The notes under the pieces were generated by a model that saw only the letters and a list, made by a program, of their open reading frames with translations, did not search any database and was not told the DNA's origin. Positions 8,331 to 16,522 of a DNA stretch of 42,284 nucleotides are shown here, one piece after another. Origin of the DNA: an uncultured Coriobacteriaceae bacterium (lineage in GTDB: Bacteria; Actinomycetota; Coriobacteriia; Coriobacteriales; Eggerthellaceae); contig USAB01000006.1 of NCBI GenBank assembly GCA_900552585.1, positions 1 through 42,284 on the forward strand, written 5' to 3'. How positions within the stretch are numbered: position 1 is the stretch's first letter; each line of letters starts with the position of its first letter. The position numbers and the translations under genes are program-made.

Positions 8331-9455
8331 CTAGCGATTGAACAGAGCGCCTAAAACCGTGCGCGGAGCTCCCACAAGCGCCCTGCCCACCTTCAGCGAA
8401 GTGGAATTCATCACACTGTCCAGCTCCGCCTCCGTGGAATCGTATGCCAGCGCCTTGTCGGCATCCAGACGCCACAAATCGAACAGGAAATGCTCGAAAT
8501 CCTGCTCATCGATGGCGCGGACGACTTGGCCGTGAAGCGGATTCAGGAACTCGTCGTCGGACCGCCCCAACAGCTCGAAATCCTGCAGCCCCCCGTGCCT
8601 CAACGCGTCGAAGACGGTGTGGAATGCCGTAAACGTGCGCAGCTCGACCAGGTTCACGTACACGCACATGCCAATCCAGCGCGTATAGTCTGCCCGGAAC
8701 GTCTCCATCAAGCCGTGGTCCGACAGGAAGGCATGGAAGTCTCGGCATGCCCACAGGAAATCAAGCGGATGTGCGTCACGCGTCTGCGTGCTGCTTGCCG
8801 CATTTCCCGTGCGATACAGATACAGCTCCTCATCTAAGGGAGCGATCCTGTTCGCCACAGCAAGCGCCCCGCACGTAAACGGCAGGTCCTCGGTGCGGTA
8901 CAGCTCGGGGAAGCGCAGGTGGTTGCGCTGCAGGAAATCGCGGCGGAACAGCTTGTCCCAGGGCCAATTGCGGAATTGCGAGAACAGGTGATCAGGGCAG
9001 TCGATGCCGGCAAACACATCGGGGAACAGACGCGGATCCCACCGGTCCGGGCTGGTACACGTCTGACCCGTCGAGTCATCTTTGTGCCTGGCTTGGAACA
9101 CGACGATCTCGGCCTGAGTATCCTCAGCCCGGCCATACGCATGTTTCATGGCATTGGGAGCCAGCTCGTCGTCGCAGTCGGCGAACATGATATAGCGCCC
9201 CCGCGCGGCATCCATACCTTTGTTGCGTGCGGCGCCGGGACCGGCGTTCTCTTGAACGATGAGACGGAATCGCTCGTCTCGGATGGCAGCGTCGGCAACC
9301 TTGTCGACGCAGCTGTCCGTCGATCCGTCGTTGACGAAGATGGCTTCGAAATAATCGAACGTCTGATTGAGAATGGAATCGATAAGGGAATCGATCGTCC
9401 GCTCGGCATTGTAAAGCGGAATAATGAGCGAGATCTCCGGCTTGCCCATCGGCAT
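8331..9455 (-). CDS. Family 2 glycosyltransferase (GT-A fold)
   Basis: A GT2 enzyme of about 374 residues that should transfer a sugar from a nucleotide-sugar to the wall polymer or its linkage unit at the inner membrane face. The N-terminus has ISLIIPLYNAERTIDSLID, then VNDGSTD and the DxD-type metal site FADCDDELAP. The C-terminal half is helical, without membrane spans, and ends in STSLKVGRALVGAPRTVLG, a motif echoed in the next two glycosyltransferases. The ATG at 9455 has GGAG 5 bp upstream; a TTG at 9503 would add 16 residues but overlaps the promoter box. Donor and acceptor are unknown. It is a separate unit from the next two GT genes, divided from them by a tRNA on the other strand. 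Confidence 0.88.
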   Translation of the reverse strand: MPMGKPEISLIIPLYNAERTIDSLIDSILNQTFDYFEAIFVNDGSTDSCVDKVADAAIRDERFRLIVQENAGPGAARNKGMDAARGRYIMFADCDDELAPNAMKHAYGRAEDTQAEIVVFQARHKDDSTGQTCTSPDRWDPRLFPDVFAGIDCPDHLFSQFRNWPWDKLFRRDFLQRNHLRFPELYRTEDLPFTCGALAVANRIAPLDEELYLYRTGNAASSTQTRDAHPLDFLWACRDFHAFLSDHGLMETFRADYTRWIGMCVYVNLVELRTFTAFHTVFDALRHGGLQDFELLGRSDDEFLNPLHGQVVRAIDEQDFEHFLFDLWRLDADKALAYDSTEAELDSVMNSTSLKVGRALVGAPRTVLGALFNR

Positions 9456-9502
9456 CACGTCTCCAAAATCAGCAGAGGGAGCAATTACTTTCGTAGAAGC
9501 CA

Positions 9503-9508
9503 ATTATA
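9503..9508 (-). promoter_or_regulatory. Candidate -10 box for the first GT2 gene
   Basis: A perfect TATAAT on the minus strand about 48 bp upstream of the chosen ATG. No good -35 is seen 16-18 bp upstream (sequence near ACTCAA), so this is tentative. Confidence 0.4.
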
Positions 9509-9537
9509 AAGCAGGAAGAAAAGTTTTGAGTTACCGC

Positions 9538-9566
9538 TTGCATACCGCTGGGCTAATCGCTAATAT
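9538..9566 (+). promoter_or_regulatory. Promoter of tRNA-Val
   Basis: TTGCAT at 9538-9543, a 17-bp spacer, and TAATAT at 9561-9566, ending 27 bp before the tRNA. Good sigma-70-type spacing. The tRNA-Asn gene near 41.1 kb has the same TAATAT box. Confidence 0.7.
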
Positions 9567-9593
9567 AAGCCAAGTCGTAACGACATCATTTAT

Positions 9594-9668
9594 GGGCGTT
9601 TAGCTCAGCGGGAGAGCACTTCGTTCACACCGAAGGGGTCATCAGTTCAAATCTGGTAACGCCCACCA
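9594..9668 (+). tRNA. tRNA-Val (CAC anticodon)
   Basis: 75 nt with encoded CCA. Acceptor GGGCGTT/AACGCCC, D arm GCTC/GAGC, anticodon stem CTTCG/CGAAG with loop TTCACAC (anticodon CAC at 9626-9628), T arm ATCAG/CTGGT with loop TTCAAAT. It decodes GUG. It has its own promoter upstream and a terminator just downstream, and sits within the glycopolymer genes on the opposite strand. Confidence 0.95.
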
Positions 9669-9680
9669 TGAATTGCAGAA

Positions 9681-9710
9681 GGCTGACAGCTTCAAACTGC
9701 CGGCCTTTTT
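9681..9710 (+). terminator. Terminator of tRNA-Val
   Basis: GGCTGACAG (9681-9689) and CTGCCGGCC (9697-9705) pair with one wobble and one mismatch, followed by TTTTT at 9706-9710. Confidence 0.75.
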
Positions 9711-9723
9711 CATGCCCTGAGAG

Positions 9724-9758
9724 CATAAAGCCTCGGGCTGCTCCCACGTAGCCCGAGG
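9724..9758 (-). terminator. Terminator of the GT2 pair
   Basis: CCTCGGGCT (9731-9739) and AGCCCGAGG (9750-9758) form a perfect 9-bp stem; the minus-strand tail is CTTTATG, a weak T tract. It lies 10 bp beyond the stop of the second GT2 gene. Confidence 0.65.
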
Positions 9759-9768
9759 ATATGGAATA

Positions 9769-10830
9769 CTATCGGCGCAATACGGATGCGATGGCATTGC
9801 CCACCTTGAACGAAGTGGTATCCGTCATCTCCTTGTACAGTCGATTGATATTCCGCCCGTTGTCGCGCACGTAGATGTTGAACTCCGCCCGTTCGGAAGG
9901 AGAAAGCGTCCGGGCAAACGCATCCAGCTCCGCTTCGTCCACGAATATGGAGTCGCGCGCCATGGTGTCGCGCGACTCGAAAATGCGCCGTGCGTACATA
10001 TCCACGAATTTCGGAGGGTATTCCGTCCCGTGTTCCCGAATCCACTCGTCCATAATGCGCGTGATGCGCCAGAACGCCTTGATATTCCTCATGCCGCGCT
10101 TCTGCGTCATGGTGGAGCCGGCACGCACGCGACGCATGTAGAGAGGCGCATTCAAGAACGTTGCGCGCTCCGCATACGTCAGAAGCTGCACGGTGTACAG
10201 CTCATCCTCATGGATGCACCCTTCAAGCAGACGAATGTCATGGTCTTCGATAAGAGAGCGCTTCACAATCTGCAGCGGGCCGGACACCCAGAACTGACGG
10301 CGTTCTTCGAAATAGACGAACAGCTCCGGTCCGCTCATAACGTCGTGGCAGCTGTCGCGATGCAGCATATCCTCTTGCAGCACCGCTGCGGATTCCGCAT
10401 CTTCGTACAACGTATCCGCCGTGAAATACAGCAGATCCAGGTTGCGATGCCGCACTTCTGTCATCAGCGTGGACAGGCAGCCGGAAAGCCAGTAATCATC
10501 GCTGTCCAGGAATATGACATAGTCGCCCATGGCATAATCGAGCCCGATGTTGCGCGCGGCGGACTGACCGCCGTGGGGGCTGGAAAAGAAAGAAAAGCGA
10601 TCGTCGCCGGCAACGGCTGCTTTCGCAACGTCGAGCGTTGCGTCCGTGGACCCATCATCTATGCAAAGGACCTCGTAATCCGTGAAATCCTGCGATTGGA
10701 CAGACTGGAGACATTCCGCAACATAGCGTTCGACGTTATAGAGGGGAACGATGACGGTCACAGCCGGATGCGTATCCAACTGAGACGGGTCCTTTGCGTG
10801 CCGAGGTGTGTGATGCATAGGTTTCGTCAT
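9769..10830 (-). CDS. Family 2 glycosyltransferase
   Basis: A 353-residue GT-A glycosyltransferase. After a hydrophilic 23-residue leader it has VTVIVPLYNVERYVAECLQ, CIDDGSTDATL and the DxD-type FLDSDDYWLSG. The C-terminal half is helical and ends in TTSFKVGNAIASVLRR. It is paralogous to the gene just upstream: both share EDELY[TS]VQ, NxPLYxRRxRA and MRNI segments, so the pair arose by duplication and may add related sugars in turn. Its ATG lies 2 bp after the stop of that gene, so the two are coupled. Substrates are unknown; polymer or linkage-unit assembly is inferred from context. Confidence 0.88.
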   Translation of the reverse strand: MTKPMHHTPRHAKDPSQLDTHPAVTVIVPLYNVERYVAECLQSVQSQDFTDYEVLCIDDGSTDATLDVAKAAVAGDDRFSFFSSPHGGQSAARNIGLDYAMGDYVIFLDSDDYWLSGCLSTLMTEVRHRNLDLLYFTADTLYEDAESAAVLQEDMLHRDSCHDVMSGPELFVYFEERRQFWVSGPLQIVKRSLIEDHDIRLLEGCIHEDELYTVQLLTYAERATFLNAPLYMRRVRAGSTMTQKRGMRNIKAFWRITRIMDEWIREHGTEYPPKFVDMYARRIFESRDTMARDSIFVDEAELDAFARTLSPSERAEFNIYVRDNGRNINRLYKEMTDTTSFKVGNAIASVLRR

Positions 10831-10832
10831 AT

Positions 10833-11858
10833 CTATCGCCCCGTTACGAGATTGCGGATAAGCGCAGGACCTTGGACCAGCGCATGGCCCACGCGGAACG
10901 TTCGCGTGTCAGTGATCTCGGAATAGATTTTCTTGATGTTCAGCGCGTTTTCGCGGAAATACATGTCGAAGTCAATGCGGTCGTCAAGGGAAAGCGCTTC
11001 CGCATATTCATCGAGCAGCGACTCGGGAATATCCATGACATCGTGAGATGAATAGTCGCGCAGGAACACGATGCGCCGCGTATACGCGTCAACGAACTCG
11101 TCCGAATAGCTTGCGGCATTCTCCATGATGAAGCGCTGCATTTCCTGCGTCACGCGGAATACCCCATCGATGTTGCGCATGCTCTTCTTCGACGTCATGA
11201 TGGATTCCGCACGCAATCTGCGCCGATACAGCGGCTCATTCAGGTATGCCGCGCGCGCCGCATGGGCCAGCGTCTGCACGGAATACAGTTCGTCCTCGTG
11301 CAAGATGCCTTCATAGAATCTCAGGCCATGGGCAATGAGGAACTCGCGGCGGACCATGTGCAGCGGCGCGGAAGGCCAGAATTCGTTGTGCATCATGAAC
11401 CAGACGAACAGCTCCGGACCGGTCATGACCTCATCGCACGAAGCCCGGTGCATCATATCTTCCTGATGGATGCCGATGACCTCGTCGCTTTCATACAGCG
11501 ATGACGCCGTGAAGAACAGGTCGTCCAGATCGTCTGCCGCTGCCTTCTTCCATGCCGTGGCAACCGCATCGCCGCGAAGCATGTCATCGGAATCGACGAA
11601 CATAAGGTAGTCGCCGCACGCCTCATCTATGCCGCGATTGCGCACGGCGGACAAGCCGGAATTCTTCGGCATACGAAGGAAGCGGAAGCGGCTGTCGCCT
11701 TGGACGGCCTCCTTTGCCACGGAGACGGAATGGTCCGTTGCACAATCGTCGATGCAGAGCACTTCGAAATCCCTGAACGTCTGCGTGCGGAGAGATTGCA
11801 GGCACTCCCCCACATACTCTTGGACGTTGTACATGGGCACGATAATCGATACCTTCAT
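10833..11858 (-). CDS. Family 2 glycosyltransferase
   Basis: A 341-residue GT-A enzyme starting directly with MKVSIIVPMYNVQEYVGECL, with CIDDCATDHS in the nucleotide-binding loop and MFVDSDDMLRG as the DxD-type site. EDELYSVQ and EPLYRRRLRAES match the downstream paralogue, and the protein ends in TRTFRVGHALVQGPALIRN. It is the first gene of the two-gene GT unit. A minus-strand TATAAT lies at 11969-11974, about 110 bp upstream, without a good -35. Its role in wall glycopolymer synthesis is inferred from the adjacent LCP genes. Confidence 0.88.
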   Translation of the reverse strand: MKVSIIVPMYNVQEYVGECLQSLRTQTFRDFEVLCIDDCATDHSVSVAKEAVQGDSRFRFLRMPKNSGLSAVRNRGIDEACGDYLMFVDSDDMLRGDAVATAWKKAAADDLDDLFFTASSLYESDEVIGIHQEDMMHRASCDEVMTGPELFVWFMMHNEFWPSAPLHMVRREFLIAHGLRFYEGILHEDELYSVQTLAHAARAAYLNEPLYRRRLRAESIMTSKKSMRNIDGVFRVTQEMQRFIMENAASYSDEFVDAYTRRIVFLRDYSSHDVMDIPESLLDEYAEALSLDDRIDFDMYFRENALNIKKIYSEITDTRTFRVGHALVQGPALIRNLVTGR

Positions 11859-11976
11859 GCAGTCAGCTCCTCAGTTCGCGTAAAGCGATTCGCATGCATT
11901 CGATTACAGCGGCAACGGCTTCTCCCATCGTCAGGCAATAGGCAGAATACGCAACCGCCCTTTTCGCCATTATAGA

Positions 11977-12009
11977 GAAAGCCGGCAGAGCATGCCTCTG
12001 CCGGCTTTC
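11977..12009 (-). terminator. Terminator of the lipoprotein LCP gene
   Basis: Perfect 14-bp stem GAAAGCCGGCAGAG / CTCTGCCGGCTTTC with a 5-base loop, 33 bp after the LCP stop. The stem's own CTTTCTCTATAAT tail supplies the T-rich stretch. Confidence 0.75.
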
Positions 12010-12042
12010 CCGATGTTCGAACGGCACAGATGTGCCAATAGA

Positions 12043-13035
12043 TTAGTTCGATCCTGCCTTCACGTCGGTCAGAGCGACGATCGACGTCAGATCGGTGCCG
12101 TTCTTCATAGCCTTGATCTCGGACTTCACCGTATCCCAATCGGCGTTGACGGCCCAGTAATCAGGCGTGAAGAAGTCTCCCTCCCACGGCGCAGTGCCCA
12201 GGTTCCAGGAGATTTTCCCGTCCTTCGTGAGGAAATTCGCCATGTACTCCTTGAGCTCGGCGCTGTTCATGTTCGTCTGGCAGCCGTTGATGAGCGTATC
12301 CGCATAGCTGGTGGGGTTGCTGGACTTTGCAACTTTCGTAATGAGCGATTTCACCATGTTGCGGTTGTTGATCTGGCGCACTGCCTCGCCGGCGCCGGAA
12401 TACTGATGGCGATCGCGGGCGAAGACCAGCGCTTCCTTGCCGTTCAGCGTCTGCTTGCCCGTGCTGAGCTTCACGTTCTCGCCGCTGATGACATCCTTCC
12501 AAGAAAGCGCGACGGGGACGTCCACGTCAACGCCATTCATGTTGTCGACGAATCCAGCCCACTGCACGAAGTTCATCTCGAAGTAGTACGGAATGCTGAT
12601 GCCGAGTTTATCTTCGAGGAATTTGCACGTGGCCTCCGGGCCGTCTTCGTACATGATGGTATTGATCTTCATCTCCTTGCCGTTATACGAGACGTCCGTG
12701 TCGCGCGGAATGGAGAGAAGCGAGATGTACTTCTTGCTGGGGTTCACGTATGCCAGGATCATGACATCAGAGTGCGAATTCGAATCGTTCCATTCCGACT
12801 CGGCCACCGTGCCGTCACGGGTATCGCCGCCCATGATCATGCAGAAAAACGGCTTCGTGTAATCCGTATTGGGATTGAGCTTCGCAGCGGTATCTGAAAC
12901 GGTGGTTGCAGAATCGTCTGCAGAGGTGCTCTCTTCCGAGGAATTACTCGACTGCGAGCAACCCGCCAGAGCGAGCATAGCTGCCAAGGCAACGCAAAGC
13001 GCAATGGCGAGCGTCCTCTTCTTGAGGTTCTTCAT
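12043..13035 (-). CDS. LytR-CpsA-Psr (LCP) family protein, predicted lipoprotein
   Basis: LCP enzymes transfer undecaprenyl-linked glycopolymers such as wall teichoic acid onto peptidoglycan outside the membrane. This 330-residue protein has a lipoprotein signal: KK, a hydrophobic core, then the lipobox LALAGC with Cys26, followed by a Ser/Glu-rich linker. The LCP domain starts near residue 62 with a MGGDTRDG variant of the GSDSR motif, then SDVMIL, SIPRDTDV, KINTIMYEDGP, and FARDRHQYSGAGEAVRQINN, holding the Arg/Asp residues that bind pyrophosphate. Most LCP proteins are anchored by one transmembrane helix, so lipid anchoring is notable. A second LCP gene lies just upstream with its own terminator between. 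Confidence 0.9.
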   Translation of the reverse strand: MKNLKKRTLAIALCVALAAMLALAGCSQSSNSSEESTSADDSATTVSDTAAKLNPNTDYTKPFFCMIMGGDTRDGTVAESEWNDSNSHSDVMILAYVNPSKKYISLLSIPRDTDVSYNGKEMKINTIMYEDGPEATCKFLEDKLGISIPYYFEMNFVQWAGFVDNMNGVDVDVPVALSWKDVISGENVKLSTGKQTLNGKEALVFARDRHQYSGAGEAVRQINNRNMVKSLITKVAKSSNPTSYADTLINGCQTNMNSAELKEYMANFLTKDGKISWNLGTAPWEGDFFTPDYWAVNADWDTVKSEIKAMKNGTDLTSIVALTDVKAGSN

Positions 13036-13143
13036 CGGTTTCCTTTCTTACAAAAGCCAAACGAGAAAAGCGTAGCACAAAAGAATCGTAAAGTTTGTAA
13101 GGGGACGATGTTGCGTTCGCAAAGACGCTGGTTAACGGCAAAA

Positions 13144-13182
13144 ACGACGCAGGCAGTGTACGTGTTTACGCGCACTGCCTGC
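13144..13182 (-). terminator. Terminator of the membrane LCP gene
   Basis: GCAGGCAGTG (13149-13158) and CACTGCCTGC (13173-13182), a perfect 10-bp stem with a 14-base loop; the minus strand then reads GTCGTTTTTG. It lies 45 bp after the stop. Confidence 0.8.
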
Positions 13183-13226
13183 CCTATCCGAATGTTCTGT
13201 GAACTGTAGGAGAAAGGATGCCCCTG

Positions 13227-14573
13227 CTAGTACGTGGTGCCCGAAAGATCCGTAGCCGTCTTCGGATCCGTAGTTGTATCGCCATCGACCACGTTATGCG
13301 CCTGGTCTATGGATGTCTGGGGCGTGGTGTACTTCAGCTTGCTCGGGTCCTTTCCAGCCTCGACGGTTTTCATGAGCTTCTTCCAGCCTACGGTGTTCGT
13401 GTAGCAATACCACAGCTTGTCATCCTGGTAAATATCGCCCTCTGTGGGACCAGTGCCGTTGTAAATGGCGATGTCACCCTGCAGGAAATTCATCGCAAGC
13501 GGAATGATCTCGGGGGATTTCAAGTCCGTATCCAGGCAGCTCGCAATGGCCAGACCGACATTCGGCATGTTGTACCAGGGCTGATTACGGATGCTCGTGA
13601 CCAGCGCTTCGACGATCTGCCGGTTATTGCTCTGGCGCGTAGCTTCCTGGTCCTTGTACTCGTGGCGCGCGCGCGCGAAGATCTGAGCTTGCTGCCCGTT
13701 GAGCGTCTGCGTGCCTTTTTCGATCTGGATGTATTCTTTCGTCAGCATGTCCTTGTAGCCGATGGTCTGCGGAACATTCACGGTAATGCCGCCCACGGCA
13801 TCGACCAGGCCTTCGAAACCGTCCATGTTGATTTGCGCATAATGCGAGATCTTCACGCCCGTAAGCTGTTCAACGGCTTCAATGGAACGCGCCGGGCCGT
13901 CGTTAAATGCCGAATTGATCTTTCGAATCTTCTTGCGCTGCGGGTCATACCAGCGCGTATCGCGCGGAATGGAGACCAACGTAATCTTCTTATTCGCCGC
14001 GTCGACACGGCAGAGCATCATGACGTCGGAGTAGTTCTTCCCCTTCGAAACGCCCTTCTTGTCCGATGATTCGCTGTACTTGCGCGAGTCGGATCCCAAG
14101 AGAAGAACATAGAACGGCTGATTGTCTTGCGCGGGCGTAAGCGCGCTCTGGACGCCCTCCGCATTCGAGGCGTCTTCGAACCCGAGCTTTGCGTCCAGTT
14201 CGTTCGCATATACGGCAGCAGCAATAGCCAATGCCGCAACCACAGCCAGAATGATAATGAGCGGCAGGAACTTTTTCAGCTTGCTCTTCTTGCCGTGCTT
14301 CTTGTCCTTCGCCACACCGTAATTCGAAGCCGCATAGGCGGCAGCGGGATTTTCCGCGGCGGCATTGCTCGCGGAGGCTCCGCCGTGCGATGCGGACGCG
14401 GCATCCTGATTGGGAGCAACGTGAGCCGCATGGCTCGCACGTGCTTCCCCGTCCCCTTCATCAGAGACCGAAGCTCCCGCATGGCGCGCATGCGCTGTTT
14501 CCGCGTCTTGCGCATGCCGGCCGTGCTTGCCGGCATTCTGCCCGGATACCCTGTCCTTATCTTCGGATGCCAT
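13227..14573 (-). CDS. LytR-CpsA-Psr (LCP) family glycopolymer transferase, membrane anchored
   Basis: A type II membrane LCP protein of 448 residues. About 100 cytoplasmic residues are low-complexity and rich in Ala, His, Ser and charge, then Lys-rich KKHGKKSKLKK, one transmembrane helix (about 102-123) and the extracellular LCP domain. Domain motifs: LLLGSDSRKYSE, YSDVMMLCRVD, SIPRDTRW, KINSAFNDGP, and FARARHEYKDQEATRQSNNRQ, which has the full Arg/Asp set. The ATG at 14573 has AAGGAAGG 4 bp upstream; the longer frame to 14732 is not supported. It should attach the locus-encoded polymer to peptidoglycan, overlapping in role with the lipoprotein LCP next to it. Confidence 0.92.
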   Translation of the reverse strand: MASEDKDRVSGQNAGKHGRHAQDAETAHARHAGASVSDEGDGEARASHAAHVAPNQDAASASHGGASASNAAAENPAAAYAASNYGVAKDKKHGKKSKLKKFLPLIIILAVVAALAIAAAVYANELDAKLGFEDASNAEGVQSALTPAQDNQPFYVLLLGSDSRKYSESSDKKGVSKGKNYSDVMMLCRVDAANKKITLVSIPRDTRWYDPQRKKIRKINSAFNDGPARSIEAVEQLTGVKISHYAQINMDGFEGLVDAVGGITVNVPQTIGYKDMLTKEYIQIEKGTQTLNGQQAQIFARARHEYKDQEATRQSNNRQIVEALVTSIRNQPWYNMPNVGLAIASCLDTDLKSPEIIPLAMNFLQGDIAIYNGTGPTEGDIYQDDKLWYCYTNTVGWKKLMKTVEAGKDPSKLKYTTPQTSIDQAHNVVDGDTTTDPKTATDLSGTTY

Positions 14574-14720
14574 GGACCTTCCTTTCAGTGACATACGAAC
14601 ATAAGATACTATTACCTGAATCTCGTAAAGTGGCTGTTGACAAGGGGCATCCTTAGAAAAGACAGACACGGCGCTGATAGTAGCCTCACGCGAAAGCCCT
14701 GAGGGAATTCCCACGCATAC

Positions 14721-14755
14721 AAAACGCGGCAACGACGATGCAAGTCGTTGCCGCG
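14721..14755 (-). terminator. Terminator of the L,D-transpeptidase gene
   Basis: CGCGGCAACGAC (14725-14736) and GTCGTTGCCGCG (14744-14755), a perfect 12-bp stem with a 7-base loop; the minus strand continues TTTTGTATG. It lies about 40 bp after the stop. Confidence 0.8.
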
Positions 14756-14796
14756 CGCATTCTTACAGACAGGCTCATCGAACGCCTTACTGCGTA

Positions 14797-16344
14797 CTAG
14801 TATGTGACTACCGTAGTTCCCAACGGAATGTGGTAGTAGACCCATTTCGCATGCGAGATATCAATACGGACGCATCCATGCGATGCCCGCTTGCCCAAGC
14901 TGCCGCCCTTAATCTTGAATGTGTTCTGATAATACGTCTGCGAATGCATCATGTATCCGCCGTAGAATGCCGTGTACCAATAGCAAGTGAATCCATTGCC
15001 GAACGAGTAGCCGCGCGTATACGTGCGAAACGTCCCATGCGGTGTAGGCGTAGCCGTCTTGCCCACAGAGCAGATCCAGTAATGCCGCAGCTTCCACGAG
15101 CCGCCCGAACGCTTGAAAACGCCCATGTGGAACTTCGAGGTGGAAACCATGACCAGGTAATTCGTGGAACTCTTCTGGGCCTGGGCCTTCTTCACCATGG
15201 AGCCCACGCCGGGCAGCGGGCCGGAAAGCTTGCCGGAGGTCGAGGCGCGATACCATTTGCCCTTAATTCGATAGTAGCCGTCGCAGAGCAACGCGCCGTT
15301 GCTCTGGGCGTAATAGTGCTTGCCCTTGATGGTGAAGAATCCGGTCTTCGCCTTGAGGTACCCCGAATGCCCGCTGATGCTTGAGAAGTAATAGCGATGC
15401 TTTTTACCGCCGTTGTACGCAGAGGAAGTGACGAATCCCTTCTTGCCGGCCAGCTTTCCGCTTTTCGCCGCCAGAATCACACCGCCCTTCACGGCAAACC
15501 GGGTCGTGCACACGTAGCCCTTGCTTGCATAGCCGAAATACGCGCTCCCATTCACCTTGAAATAACCTGTCTTCGCGGCAGAGGCGCCGGAACAACCCGG
15601 GATGGAAACGTAATAATACGTGCGCTTTACGCCATCGTATGCGGCGGTGGTCTTGAATCCCCGCGCGGTGGTCAAATGACCCCTGCTATCGGGCGTCAGC
15701 ACCAGGCCCTTGTACTTCGTCTTCCCGGTAGCCGCATAGCCTCTCGCCGTAGCGTAGGCATAGTACCCGGCCTTCGAATCTCGTTTGCTTGAAGGGTCTA
15801 CAATGCGCCCCTTCGCAAGCGCCCCATTCGCATCGATCCAATATCGCTTGGTACCCGAGATGCCGGAATGCGGCGCACTCTTTGTGACGACCCACGCTCC
15901 CTTGACTTGTTCGCCGTTCTTCCAATACGTCAAGGTGCCGTTCTCAGCATGCCAGCCATCGGACTTCGTCGACGTCGCGACCTCGTCCGCAGAGGCCGTC
16001 GCATCCTTCTTCGGGGCTTCCGCTTGAAGCGAAGACGCCTTCTGATCGCCCGTGCTGGCATCCTTTTTTGAGGCTGCACTGACGATCTCGTCGGAACGGG
16101 CAGAGGAAGATTCGCCGCTGGAAGAGGCGGCGGGCTCGGTAGCAGTTGCAGCCGATTCGCTTGAGGCGCCGTTGTCGTCCTGCGTGCCGGTTTGAAGCTT
16201 GTTCTGCGTCGCCGTCGCAGCGGCAGCGGGCTCATCGGAAGCATCCGTCTGCTGGGCCGCCATTGCCGATGCAGGTATGGAGACCGCAAGTGCGAGCGCG
16301 AAAAGAGGCGCGAGGAGCCCTCGCTTCATAGAGTCAAAACCCAT
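14797..16344 (-). CDS. Secreted L,D-transpeptidase (YkuD) with wall-binding-like repeats
   Basis: A secreted peptidoglycan cross-linker or protein-to-wall ligase of 515 residues. A signal peptide (KRGLLAPLFALALAVSIPAS, cleavage after AMA near residue 29) is followed by about 100 residues rich in Ala, Ser, Glu and Lys. Next come several aromatic/Gly repeats of about 20-45 residues resembling choline- or glucan-binding repeats (TYWKNGEQVKGAWV, RYWIDANGALAKGRI, YFKVNGSAYFGYASKGY, YYRIKGKWYRASTSGKL). The C-terminal YkuD domain has HGTFRTYTRGYSFG, MMHSQ and SHGCVRI with catalytic Cys491. The ATG at 16344 has GGGGAGGG 6 bp upstream. Divergent from the first licD gene. Confidence 0.9.
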   Translation of the reverse strand: MGFDSMKRGLLAPLFALALAVSIPASAMAAQQTDASDEPAAAATATQNKLQTGTQDDNGASSESAATATEPAASSSGESSSARSDEIVSAASKKDASTGDQKASSLQAEAPKKDATASADEVATSTKSDGWHAENGTLTYWKNGEQVKGAWVVTKSAPHSGISGTKRYWIDANGALAKGRIVDPSSKRDSKAGYYAYATARGYAATGKTKYKGLVLTPDSRGHLTTARGFKTTAAYDGVKRTYYYVSIPGCSGASAAKTGYFKVNGSAYFGYASKGYVCTTRFAVKGGVILAAKSGKLAGKKGFVTSSAYNGGKKHRYYFSSISGHSGYLKAKTGFFTIKGKHYYAQSNGALLCDGYYRIKGKWYRASTSGKLSGPLPGVGSMVKKAQAQKSSTNYLVMVSTSKFHMGVFKRSGGSWKLRHYWICSVGKTATPTPHGTFRTYTRGYSFGNGFTCYWYTAFYGGYMMHSQTYYQNTFKIKGGSLGKRASHGCVRIDISHAKWVYYHIPLGTTVVTY

Positions 16345-16381
16345 CGAATACCCTCCCCATCGGTTTCGATTCAAAATGCAG

Positions 16382-16418
16382 GATTTGAAATCCCTCTCGC
16401 GGGATTGTACTTCAAATC
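16382..16418. repeat. Inverted repeat in the LDT/licD divergent region
   Basis: GATTTGAA (16382-16389) and TTCAAATC (16411-16418) face each other with ATCCC/GGGAT nested between. It sits between the divergent L,D-transpeptidase and licD starts, 37 bp upstream of the former. It could be an operator or RNA hairpin; there is no further support. Confidence 0.35.
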
Positions 16419-16457
16419 ATCTTGACTATCTGAAGGGGATTCCCTGTGCGAATCGGA

Positions 16458-16491
16458 TTGACAACAAGGCACACTCCGTTTCGGATAGAAT
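16458..16491 (+). promoter_or_regulatory. Candidate promoter elements of the first licD gene
   Basis: A perfect TTGACA at 16458-16463 and TAGAAT at 16486-16491, 31 bp before the ATG. The 22-bp spacer is longer than the usual 17, so either an activator is needed or only one box is real. Confidence 0.35.
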
Positions 16492-16522
16492 CTAAGCGTC
16501 ATCGAACGTCGGAGGATGCCCT

